From assembly GCA_045653805.1 (NCBI GenBank), contig JAZOMF010000052.1, positions 1 through 11,205 on the forward strand: DNA of 11,205 bases, written 5' to 3'. The position numbers and the translations under genes are program-made. A model generated the notes under the pieces. That model saw only the letters and a list, made by a program, of their open reading frames with translations. It did no database searches and was not told the DNA's origin. The DNA is from SVTX01 sp045653805. Its GTDB lineage: Bacteria; Bacillota; Clostridia; Oscillospirales; CAG-272. Positions 1 to 6,716 of the stretch are shown here, one piece after another; the first letter of the stretch is position 1, and every line of letters starts with the position of its first letter.

Positions 1-780
1 GCCTATCCGGATTTTCCTCTCTCTGTTTTAAGCAAAACAATGCGTAAGGTTTTGACGGAGCACGGTGATCTGTTGCTTGAGAAGTCACCTAACTACGGTT
101 GCACTGAGTTAAGAGAGGCAATCAAACAATACCTTGCACGCAACAGAGGTATTTCGGTTGATACCGAGCAGATCATTATCGGCTCAGGATCCGAATACCT
201 GTATGAGCACATCATCATGATGCTTGGAAGATCTCATACCTACGGGATTGAGTCTCCTTCCTATAAAAAGATTGAGGAGATTTATCACGCATCGGAGGTG
301 GGATATGAGTTGCTCCCCCTCTCGCACGACGGTATTGACAGTGCCGCTCTCTCAAATACTACCGCAAGTGTCATTCACACCACTCCTTACAGAAGTTTCC
401 CTACAGGTGTTAGCGCAACAGCCTCAAAGCTTCACGAATACGTTCGATGGGCAAATCAGAAAAACCGATATATCATCGAAGATGACTTTGAATCGGAGTT
501 CTCTGTTTCCACAAAGCCCACGGATACGCTGTTCGCTCTCTCAAATAACGATAACGTCATATATCTGAATACCTTTTCCAAAACGATCTCTCCCTCTCTT
601 CGTATCGGATACATGGTGCTTCCCAAACATCTTGTCAAAGTGTATGAAGAAAAGCTCGGCTTTTACTCCTGCACCGTTCCTACCTTTATGCAATACGTTC
701 TCACTGAACTTATTGACAACGGTGACTTTGAACGTCATATCAATCGGGTAAGACGATGTTTGAGAAAGTATAACAAGTAA
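1..780 (+). CDS. MocR/GntR-type PLP aminotransferase-like regulator, 5' cut by window and C-terminally short
   Basis: The reading frame is open from base 1, so the ATG at 40 is internal and the true start lies outside the window. The visible part is the fold-type I aminotransferase domain found in MocR/PdxR-type regulators. It shows the substrate-loop SPNYGCTELREAI, a turn ending HTTPYRSFPTG, the PLP-ring aspartate in IIEDDFESEF and the Schiff-base lysine in NTFSKTISPSLRIGY. Family members carry an N-terminal GntR winged helix and bind PLP to regulate vitamin B6, GABA or related genes. The winged helix would lie left of the window and is not seen. The protein stops at HINRVRRCLRKYNK, the point where relatives normally continue for roughly 90-100 residues of C-terminal small domain. 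A terminator begins 7 bp later. It is therefore probably truncated and possibly a pseudogene, although the remaining frame is clean. The target gene is unknown; no pyridoxine gene is visible. Confidence 0.75.
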   Translation, partial: AYPDFPLSVLSKTMRKVLTEHGDLLLEKSPNYGCTELREAIKQYLARNRGISVDTEQIIIGSGSEYLYEHIIMMLGRSHTYGIESPSYKKIEEIYHASEVGYELLPLSHDGIDSAALSNTTASVIHTTPYRSFPTGVSATASKLHEYVRWANQKNRYIIEDDFESEFSVSTKPTDTLFALSNNDNVIYLNTFSKTISPSLRIGYMVLPKHLVKVYEEKLGFYSCTVPTFMQYVLTELIDNGDFERHINRVRRCLRKYNK

Positions 781-786
781 GAAGCA

Positions 787-819
787 GCCCTCGCTCCAGT
801 ATGGAACGAGGGCTTTTTT
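787..819 (+). terminator. Intrinsic terminator after the MocR-like gene
   Basis: A 12-position stem with one C/A mismatch (787-798 with 802-813) closes a GTA loop and is followed by six T on the plus strand. It starts 7 bp after the stop codon. On the minus strand the stem is followed by GCTTCTTAC, a poor U-tract, so it mainly serves the plus-strand gene, although it may also block read-through from the convergent nuclease gene that ends at 860. Confidence 0.9.
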
Positions 820-859
820 AAATCCTTCTTTTTTTTGCTATATTTACTTATTTATCATC

Positions 860-2461
860 TCAACGTTCCCACTTATCCATGAGTGCTCTGATCTGCGCTG
901 CAAATTTGGCATTTTCCTTATTCGGACGGCTCTCACAGCGCTTTGCAAGAGCAAGAAGTGCCTCAGCCTGCGATACAAGGTCACGATGGATACTGTTCTT
1001 TCTCGAACGAGCCTTAGCTGCATCTGCTGCCGTTACAAGCTTCTTCTCGGTATAGGCGGTCATAATGCCTTTTACAAGATCATATTCGGTTCCGCTGTAC
1101 GGAGCCTCTACCGCGTATCCACGATCCTTAAGCTCATCGGTCAGGACCGCGATGGATTCCTCATTTCCGTGATTCAGGAAGACGGTACGAGGTTTCTTTT
1201 CAAAGCTCTCAAGCCACGAAATAAGTCCCTGCTGATCGGCGTGTCCGCTGGTTCCTTTGAGTGACTTAATCTGAGCTCTGACCGCAATATCCTCACCGAA
1301 CAGTCGAACGTTCTGTACGCCCTCAATTAAGTTCCTGCCAAGAGTACCTTCTGCCTGATAGCCAACAAAGAGTATGAGGTTCTGCGGTCTCCATAGATTG
1401 TGCTTGAGATGATGTCGGATTCTGCCCGCTTCGCACATTCCGCTTGCAGAAAGAATGACCTTTGGCTCCGGAGTTTCGTTGATACGTTTGGATTCCTCGA
1501 CTGTTACCGAAAGACGTAAGTTCGGGAACTTAATGGGATCAATTCCCTGCTCGATCAGTTTGTTTGTTTCTTCATCAAAGCACGCGGGATCACACTTAGA
1601 GAAGATCTCAGTTGCTTCGATTGCCAATGGGCTGTCAACGTAGACGGGAAAATCCGTATCCTTTACAAGTCCTCTCTGCTTGATCTCACGGATCGCGTAC
1701 AGAAGCTCTTGCGTGCGTCCAATGGCAAAGGAAGGTATTATGACGTTGCCGCCTTTTGTGAGCGTTTGATCGATAAGATGTGCAAATTCCTCGATGGTAT
1801 CGGTATGACGCTCATGGTTACGGCTGCCATACGTCGATTCCAAAACAAGATAGTCTGCTTCCGATACGGGTGAAGGATCCTTGATGATAGGCTGATCGGT
1901 ATTGCCAACGTCTCCGCTGAATACGATCTTTCTGTCATACTCACCTTCACGCAACCATATCTCGATTGCCGAAGAACCGAGCAGATGCCCAATATCCGTA
2001 AAGCGGATATCCACGCCTGCGGACACCGTGATCCTTTGATTATAAGGGACACCGCGAAACAGCTTGATGGCTCCGATCGCATCCTCTAAGGTATAGGTAG
2101 GCTGCTGATTCTCATCGCCCGAACGTTCCGCTTTCCTGTTTTTCCATTCCACTTCGCTCATCTGGATATGTGCACTATCCTTAAGCATGATATCTGCCAG
2201 CTTTGCAGTCGCTTCTGTTGCGTAAATAATGCCACGGAAGCCGTCCTTATAAAGTCTTGGTAACATTCCGGAATGGTCAATATGCGCGTGTGTCAGAAAG
2301 ACTGCATCGACCTGACTCGGAGAGATTGGCAAGGCGACGTTCTGAAACACGTCAATTCCCTGTTCCATACCGCAATCGATGAGATAATATCTGTCGTTTA
2401 CTTCAAGCAAAGTACAGCTTCCTGTTACCTCATGCGCCGCACCGATAAATTGAATTTTCAT
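860..2461 (-). CDS. MBL-fold / beta-CASP nuclease with RNA-specificity domain (CPSF-like)
   Basis: A 533-residue metallo-beta-lactamase-fold protein of the beta-CASP group, whose members cut or degrade nucleic acid, usually RNA, with two zinc ions. The metal ligands are visible: THAHIDH (H58, H60, D62, H63), H159 in DIGHLLGSS, D184 in FSGDVGN and H431 in LNHGNEE. The beta-CASP motifs are also present: motif A E208 (VLESTYG), motif B H350 (ILSASGMCEAGRIRHH) and motif C H407 (KGTSGHAD). Histidine at motif C is typical of RNA-acting members. Residues from about 475 form a basic, probably helical tail. It lacks the RNase J layout, so I give no gene symbol. The ATG at 2461 is preceded by GGAAGG. 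It has its own promoter and a long, structured leader (2462-2650), so it seems to be regulated apart from the operon upstream. The RNA substrate cannot be told from sequence. Confidence 0.92.
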   Translation of the reverse strand: MKIQFIGAAHEVTGSCTLLEVNDRYYLIDCGMEQGIDVFQNVALPISPSQVDAVFLTHAHIDHSGMLPRLYKDGFRGIIYATEATAKLADIMLKDSAHIQMSEVEWKNRKAERSGDENQQPTYTLEDAIGAIKLFRGVPYNQRITVSAGVDIRFTDIGHLLGSSAIEIWLREGEYDRKIVFSGDVGNTDQPIIKDPSPVSEADYLVLESTYGSRNHERHTDTIEEFAHLIDQTLTKGGNVIIPSFAIGRTQELLYAIREIKQRGLVKDTDFPVYVDSPLAIEATEIFSKCDPACFDEETNKLIEQGIDPIKFPNLRLSVTVEESKRINETPEPKVILSASGMCEAGRIRHHLKHNLWRPQNLILFVGYQAEGTLGRNLIEGVQNVRLFGEDIAVRAQIKSLKGTSGHADQQGLISWLESFEKKPRTVFLNHGNEESIAVLTDELKDRGYAVEAPYSGTEYDLVKGIMTAYTEKKLVTAADAAKARSRKNSIHRDLVSQAEALLALAKRCESRPNKENAKFAAQIRALMDKWER

Positions 2462-2464
2462 AGT

Positions 2465-2488
2465 TCACCTTCCTTTCAAATTGTTCAT
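2465..2488 (-). CDS. Possible 7-codon leader peptide before the beta-CASP gene
   Basis: An ATG at 2488 has a GGGAG Shine-Dalgarno (2496-2500) at the ideal 7-nt spacing and opens a frame coding MNNLKGR. Its TGA stop (2465-2467) lies inside the AGGTGA ribosome site of the nuclease gene, 3 nt before that gene's ATG. Ribosomes ending there could reinitiate or hide the downstream site. No codon bias or repeated residue points to classic amino-acid attenuation. It may be chance; the evidence is only the good ribosome site and its placement. Confidence 0.35.
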   Translation of the reverse strand: MNNLKGR

Positions 2489-2550
2489 CAATAGTCTCCC
2501 TTTAACATGTTTCCGCTTGATTTTTATTATCAACACTTTGGAAAGCAAAA

Positions 2551-2628
2551 TACGCCCATAACTCATCCAAAGCTATGGGCGTACCGTCGTTCTTATACAG
2601 ATTGATTTCCCATAACCTCATCGGGAAA
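2551..2628 (-). promoter_or_regulatory. Attenuator-like leader with competing hairpins
   Basis: Read on the minus strand after the promoter, the leader holds three alternative pairings. (a) TTTCCC (2628-2623) with GGGAAA (2611-2606). (b) The first TATGGG (2614-2609) with CCCATA (2579-2574). (c) A perfect 10-bp stem, TACGCCCATA (2583-2574) with TATGGGCGTA (2560-2551), followed by TTTTGCTTT. Pairings (a) and (b) exclude each other, and so do (b) and (c), which is the anti-antiterminator / antiterminator / terminator logic of attenuators. I do not recognise a known riboswitch consensus in it. It could also be only the 3' terminator of transcripts arriving from the permease gene, but it lies downstream of the promoter at 2649-2677. 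Confidence 0.5.
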
Positions 2629-2648
2629 CTATAATTACTTGTATTATA

Positions 2649-2677
2649 ATTATATCATATTTTTATGAATATTTCAA
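2649..2677 (-). promoter_or_regulatory. Promoter for the beta-CASP nuclease gene
   Basis: TTGAAA (2677-2672) and TATAAT (2654-2649) are separated by exactly 17 nt, with a TG one base before the -10 (extended -10). Transcription would start near 2642 and give an untranslated leader of about 180 nt before the ATG at 2461. A second ATTATA on the plus strand at 2643-2648 gives a less well placed alternative -10. Confidence 0.8.
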
Positions 2678-2720
2678 CTGTTTTACGGTATTAAAAAAGT
2701 TAAAGTAGGATCAATTTTTC

Positions 2721-3968
2721 TTACTGTTTCTTAAACACAGTTTTTATTATCGTCGAGATCTTCGGAGGAGTTCCGTACAGAAGAACACCCACACGGTAGA
2801 TCTTCGCAGACAGTGCGCCGATACCGATCGTGGAACCGATCAGAATGGCAATGGAAATTGCAATTTCATACCAAGCAACCGTACTCATACAAATTCTTGT
2901 AAACATCGCCATGGGAGATGTAAACGGAATATACGAGCAAACCTTCATAAGAACAGTATCAACACTTCCACTTGCCATAGAGAACATAACGACAAAGAAG
3001 GCGATGATAAAGAGGAATGTGATCGGCATTACAGATGTGTTGATGTCTTCAAGCTTAGACGCGGTAGAACCAATCGCTCCATACAGGAAGGCATAAATCA
3101 GGAAACCGAGTATAAAGAATACCAACATGAATACGAAGAGATCCACGGGGATATTGAAAATCGACTGGATAATCATATTATCGCCCCAAGCGGATTTGTT
3201 GATATTATAGAATACAAGAGCCGAACCGAAAATAGCAACAAGCTGAACAAGACCTGCAATACAGGATGCAAGCACCTTGCCAAACATCATGCTCGCGGGC
3301 TTTGCGCTCGTAACTAACACTTCCATAGCTCTCGAAGCTTTTTCTGTTGCCACGTTGGTCGCAACCATTTGTCCGTAAAGGAGAATTACCATATACAGAG
3401 CAAAAATCATGATATAGGTATAGAAGAAATTCTGCATCTGATCCTTACCGAGCGTTTCGTTGCTGCTTTCGATCTGAACAGCCATGATCTCACTTGCCTG
3501 CTCCGGAGTCAGTCCGTTCTGCATCATTGCATTTACGCGGTATACTTCTTGAAGCACACCGCTTGCGATTGCCTCGTTGGAATCGTACATAGACAGATTG
3601 TTGACGTAGTAGGTATAGGAGGAAGCACTGTTCAGCACAAATGCACATTCAGCTTGACCTGAAGTGATTTTTGCTTTCACATCGTCGATCGTACCTTCCG
3701 CTACGGTAACATTGTATCCCGTAAATGCTCCGGTAAAATATTCTTTGACAAGTCCCGAAAGACTTTCGTCTTCAGCATACACAAGCATAACGGGAAGATC
3801 TGTCTGTTCGGTAGCGCCTTCATCGTCAGACTTAAATGCCGAAACGATATTAGGTATAAACATAGCAATTGCGATTGCTACTACGAGGAATATCGTAATT
3901 CCAACAAAGGCTTTATTCTTGAGATAGCCCTTTAATTCAAATTTCAGTATTTTTCCAAACTGTTTCAT
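2721..3968 (-). CDS. ABC-2 family export permease (NatB-like)
   Basis: A 415-residue membrane protein, the partner of the ATPase just upstream. One membrane segment lies at about residues 20-41. A soluble extracytoplasmic region (about 45-180) follows, then roughly six more segments (about 181-203, 232-254, 275-298, 312-331, 345-365, 368-392). The loop after the second segment carries EKASRAMEVLVTSAKP, the conserved coupling motif of the ABC2_membrane_3 family (NatB, linearmycin exporter permeases). These transporters export sodium, lipid-like antibiotics or other toxic compounds; the substrate here is unknown. I chose the ATG at 3968 over an upstream GTG/ATG because GGAGG (3977-3981) sits 8 nt before it, and because the longer form would begin inside the ATPase gene. 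It is the last gene of the long operon. No convincing terminator follows directly. Confidence 0.9.
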   Translation of the reverse strand: MKQFGKILKFELKGYLKNKAFVGITIFLVVAIAIAMFIPNIVSAFKSDDEGATEQTDLPVMLVYAEDESLSGLVKEYFTGAFTGYNVTVAEGTIDDVKAKITSGQAECAFVLNSASSYTYYVNNLSMYDSNEAIASGVLQEVYRVNAMMQNGLTPEQASEIMAVQIESSNETLGKDQMQNFFYTYIMIFALYMVILLYGQMVATNVATEKASRAMEVLVTSAKPASMMFGKVLASCIAGLVQLVAIFGSALVFYNINKSAWGDNMIIQSIFNIPVDLFVFMLVFFILGFLIYAFLYGAIGSTASKLEDINTSVMPITFLFIIAFFVVMFSMASGSVDTVLMKVCSYIPFTSPMAMFTRICMSTVAWYEIAISIAILIGSTIGIGALSAKIYRVGVLLYGTPPKISTIIKTVFKKQ

Positions 3969-3976
3969 TGTTCTCG

Positions 3977-3984
3977 CCTCCTTA
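3977..3984 (-). promoter_or_regulatory. Ribosome site of the permease overlapping the ATPase stop codon
   Basis: On the minus strand the ATPase stop TAA runs directly into GGAGG (TAAGGAGG). This fixes the permease start at 3968 and suggests coupled translation of the two transporter subunits. Confidence 0.8.
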
Positions 3985-4872
3985 AATCTGCGCACCCGCA
4001 TACTCTACGAATATATCGTTCAGCGAAGGCTCAAACACCTTAACCTCGTCGATATCGTAGTTTTCAACAAGGCGTTTCATTGTTGCCTGTTTGTCATCAG
4101 GACTTGCAAGCTGGATGAGCAATGTGCCGTCCTCGCGTTTGGTACAAGCTTCTCCAAAATCAGCCTTGATCAATTCAGGCTTTGTCGTACTGACGACCAG
4201 CTTATCGCGAACGTAGTTTCTCTTAATGTCGTGAAGATCTCCATGAAGAGCGACCTTACCTGCATTGATGATGGCAATGCTGTCGCAGAATTCTTCAATG
4301 TAGCTCATCTGATGGCTTGAAAACAGGACGATCTTCCCTTTTGCGATCTGCTCCTTGACTACGTCCTTCAGGAGCATCGCATTTACGGGGTCAAGACCGG
4401 AGAACGGTTCGTCCAGAATTACAATATGAGGATCGTGTGCGAGAGCCGTAATCAACTGGATCTTTTGCTGATTACCCTTTGACAATGTATCAAGGCGCTT
4501 GTTGCGATATTCACTCATACCGAGTCTGCCGAGCCAGTAATCTACCGCCTTTATGGCATCCTTGGTACTCATTCCCTTCAGCTCTGCAAAATAGACAAGC
4601 TGATCGATAATAAGCTTCTTAGGATACAATCCTCTCTCCTCGGGCAAATAGCCAAAACCGATTTTATCATAATCGATTGGCTTTCCGTCTACAAGCACTT
4701 CACCGCTATTAGCGGGAAATACGTTCATCAGAATACGGATGGTCGTCGTCTTACCCGCACCGTTCCTTCCAAGCAGGCCAAAAGCCTTGCCACCTTCGGC
4801 TGTAAAGGAAACACCCTTAAGCACTTCCTTTTCACCAAAGGATTTATCAATATTTCTTAATTCAAGTATCAT
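3982..4872 (-). CDS. ABC transporter ATP-binding subunit (NatA-like)
   Basis: A 296-residue ATPase that powers the permease encoded next. It has Walker A GRNGAGKT (35-42), a Q-loop region near GYLPEERGLYPK (74-85), signature LSKGNQQK (130-137), Walker B VILDEPFSGLD (151-161) and H-loop SSHQ (185-188). A C-terminal regulatory stretch ending PSLNDIFVEYAG is of the DUF4162 type seen in NatA and antibiotic-export ATPases. The signature has K for the usual G/S (LSKGN), which is normal in this subfamily. The start at 4872 (MILELRNIDKSFG) has AGGAGG with a 4-5 nt gap. A longer frame back to 5115 overlaps bioY out of frame and is not used. The gene begins 26 nt after the bioY stop. A NatAB-like exporter is the best match; the substrate is not known. 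Confidence 0.93.
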   Translation of the reverse strand: MILELRNIDKSFGEKEVLKGVSFTAEGGKAFGLLGRNGAGKTTTIRILMNVFPANSGEVLVDGKPIDYDKIGFGYLPEERGLYPKKLIIDQLVYFAELKGMSTKDAIKAVDYWLGRLGMSEYRNKRLDTLSKGNQQKIQLITALAHDPHIVILDEPFSGLDPVNAMLLKDVVKEQIAKGKIVLFSSHQMSYIEEFCDSIAIINAGKVALHGDLHDIKRNYVRDKLVVSTTKPELIKADFGEACTKREDGTLLIQLASPDDKQATMKRLVENYDIDEVKVFEPSLNDIFVEYAGAQI

Positions 4873-4876
4873 TTTA

Positions 4877-4884
4877 TCCTCCTT
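4877..4884 (-). promoter_or_regulatory. Ribosome site that decides the ATPase start
   Basis: AAGGAGGA lies 4 nt upstream of the ATG at 4872. It supports this start over the upstream in-frame codon at 5115, which has no such site and lies inside bioY. Confidence 0.75.
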
Positions 4885-4898
4885 TTGGAGCATTCTCC

Positions 4899-5456
4899 TT
4901 AAACAAATTTTGTGATCTTTTTCAATCGCAGACTGATCCATAATGCGAGTCCCAGCTTTAACAGATCGGGAATAATAAACGGAATGACGCACCAAAGCAG
5001 CGCAGACCATATTCCAATAGGTCCGGTGTTTCGGGCATATACGACCATAAACCACGCGGTTCCCACTATGTAACAAACAATAAGTCCTGCAAGCATTGAG
5101 ATTGCCTGCGCCCATATTTTAGTGCCAAGCAGCTTCTCTAACAGCCCCATCACAAGACCGGATAAGAGCCAACCGAGCATATATCCGCCCGTTACTCCAA
5201 ATAGTGCTCCAATTCCGGAATTGAAATTCGAAAAGACCGGAGCGCCGATCAAGCCAAGGCACAGATAAATGAAAATCGATACGGTGCCCCTCTTCGCACC
5301 AAGATAATTCAGTGTCAGATAAACCGCAAAGGTCTGCATAGTAAGCGGAACCACAGAGGGTATGGATATCCACGAACACACGACAATCAGAACAGCAAAC
5401 AACGCTATAAACACAATATCATTCGTTTTATTTTTGTTTGAATTTTGGGGTGTCAT
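4899..5456 (-). CDS. bioY: BioY, biotin-specific S component of an ECF transporter
   Basis: A 185-residue, very hydrophobic protein with about six membrane helices. The BioY signature is clear: VPLTMQTFAVYLTLNYLG (36-53), KRGTVSIFIYLCLGLIGAPVF (residues 55-75) and GVTGGYMLGW (87-96), plus the acidic residue in IIPDLLKLGLAL (161-172). BioY proteins bind biotin and import it, either alone or docked to a shared EcfAAT energy module. No such module and no bio gene is in the window, so it would rely on one encoded elsewhere. Its ATG overlaps the VOC stop (ATGA), which points to coupled translation and makes it part of the folate operon. No BirA operator or separate promoter is visible. The biotin specificity is inferred from the family signature. 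Confidence 0.92.
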   Translation of the reverse strand: MTPQNSNKNKTNDIVFIALFAVLIVVCSWISIPSVVPLTMQTFAVYLTLNYLGAKRGTVSIFIYLCLGLIGAPVFSNFNSGIGALFGVTGGYMLGWLLSGLVMGLLEKLLGTKIWAQAISMLAGLIVCYIVGTAWFMVVYARNTGPIGIWSALLWCVIPFIIPDLLKLGLALWISLRLKKITKFV

Positions 5457-5860
5457 TTATTCATGCTTCCTATTTCAATCAGGTTGCCTTCCGGGTCAGC
5501 CACATAAAAGTTTCGGATTCCAAATGAATATGTTATTGGCTTGCCGGAAGGAAATTTCAGCCCAAGCTTCAACAAGCGCTCATATTCTTCATCCACATCG
5601 GCATAAGTAGGAAGCCATAATGCAAGTTCAAAGGACTGATTCATTCCCTTTGGCGGAACATACTCCTCCCCAAAAGCCTTAACAAATTCTTTTCTGCTAT
5701 AAAGCCAAAACGATAACGCACCGCTGGCTGTCTTAAACTCAGCAAAATTACCGCCATCCCAATCGGTTTGGAGACCAAGTGTATCTCTGTAAAAGCGAAC
5801 CATACAAGCCATATCACAGGCTAATATACACGAACCAATTCTTACTACATCACTATTCAT
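5453..5860 (-). CDS. VOC (glyoxalase/bleomycin-resistance-like) family protein
   Basis: A 135-residue single-module vicinal oxygen chelate protein with the typical paired beta-alpha-beta-beta-beta layout. ILACDMACMVRFYRDTLGL near residues 12-30 opens the first half. RNFYVADPEGNLIEIG near 115-131 closes the second and carries the usual metal-binding glutamate (E128 or close). VOC proteins range from lyases and dioxygenases to antibiotic-binding proteins, so the reaction cannot be assigned. The ATG at 5860 has GGGAG about 9 nt upstream and lies 26 nt after folBK. Its stop overlaps the bioY start. A role in pterin chemistry or detoxification is only a guess from position. Confidence 0.85.
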   Translation of the reverse strand: MNSDVVRIGSCILACDMACMVRFYRDTLGLQTDWDGGNFAEFKTASGALSFWLYSRKEFVKAFGEEYVPPKGMNQSFELALWLPTYADVDEEYERLLKLGLKFPSGKPITYSFGIRNFYVADPEGNLIEIGSMNK

Positions 5861-5886
5861 ATCGAACTTCTCCCATATTGTTCAGC

Positions 5887-6708
5887 TTAATGATTTCGAA
5901 TCAAATTGTCATATAATTCTTCAACCGTCTTCCCTAAAAGAGGGTGTCGTTTCCACGGTGCAATCTGTGCCATAGGCTTCAGCACAAAATCCCGCTTATG
6001 CATCTCAATATGCGGAATATGGAGGCGCTCGGTATCAACAACCGTATCGTCATATAACAGGATATCCAAATCCAATGTGCGCGGTCCCCAGTGGATCTCT
6101 CTCACGCGACCTGCTTCCCGCTCAATCTCGTGAAGGACATCCAACAGTTCTTCGGGCTCCAATGTAGTCTTCAATTCAAGAGCACCATTAAGGAAATCAT
6201 CCTGCTCTACTCCCCCATACGGAGCGGTCACAAGATAATCGGAGACTCTTTCAACTCGGCAGTCTGCCCTTTCCTTCAGCCTGCTGATTGCCATGTCAAG
6301 GTATCCTTTTTTGTCTCCCATATTAGATCCGAGTGCAATGTAGGCAATATGCCATCTTCTGCTTATGCTTACCGAAACAGTTTTTAACGGAAGTCCTATT
6401 GGAGCCCAAGGCTTTTCAATCGTGAGATCTGCTTGTTCAACGAGTGTGTAGTTTGATAGCAGCGCTTGAGCCAGACGTTCTGCAACCGTCTCTATCAATT
6501 TCCACGTGTGCTTAGTCATAAATTCGTTGATAAAATGACTGACCTCGCCATAGTTTACCGAAAGGGACAGATCATCCGCCAAGCCTGCATTCCGAGTACT
6601 CGTATACATATCAACAGAGACCACAAATTTTTGTCCGAGAGTGTTCTCTTCCGGATAAACACCGTGCTTTGCATATACTTCTAAACCTTGTATACTTATC
6701 TTATCCAT
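5887..6708 (-). CDS. folK: Bifunctional dihydroneopterin aldolase / HPPK (FolB-FolK fusion)
   Basis: A 273-residue fusion. Residues 1-117 are FolB: HGVYPEENTLGQKF (15-28) with the substrate glutamate, VNYGEV (51-56) and the catalytic lysine in IEKPWAPIG (97-105). It cleaves 7,8-dihydroneopterin to 6-hydroxymethyl-dihydropterin and glycolaldehyde. Residues 120-273 are FolK: IALGSNMGDK (124-133), TAPYGGVEQDDFLN (161-174) and HWGPRTLDLDILLYDD (206-221), with the paired aspartates that hold Mg-ATP. It adds pyrophosphate to the FolB product, so two consecutive cytosolic steps are joined in one chain. Such fusions are common in Bacillota. The ATG at 6708 has AGGAG that overlaps the folP TAG stop (TAGGAG), implying coupling to folP. 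Both active sites look intact. Confidence 0.96.
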   Translation of the reverse strand: MDKISIQGLEVYAKHGVYPEENTLGQKFVVSVDMYTSTRNAGLADDLSLSVNYGEVSHFINEFMTKHTWKLIETVAERLAQALLSNYTLVEQADLTIEKPWAPIGLPLKTVSVSISRRWHIAYIALGSNMGDKKGYLDMAISRLKERADCRVERVSDYLVTAPYGGVEQDDFLNGALELKTTLEPEELLDVLHEIEREAGRVREIHWGPRTLDLDILLYDDTVVDTERLHIPHIEMHKRDFVLKPMAQIAPWKRHPLLGKTVEELYDNLIRNH

Positions 6709-6716
6709 TTCTTCTC

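Noticed and set aside
2600..2630. Fluoride (crcB) riboswitch suggested by CGATGAGG
   Set aside because: Only the short GATG match fits; the pseudoknot and the conserved later segments of that class are not found.
3969..4001. N-terminal extension of the permease
   Set aside because: It would start inside the ATPase gene; GGAGG 8 nt before the ATG at 3968 fits better.
4873..5115. N-terminal extension of the ABC ATPase
   Set aside because: It overlaps bioY in another frame, lacks family similarity, and a strong AGGAGG decides the start at 4872.
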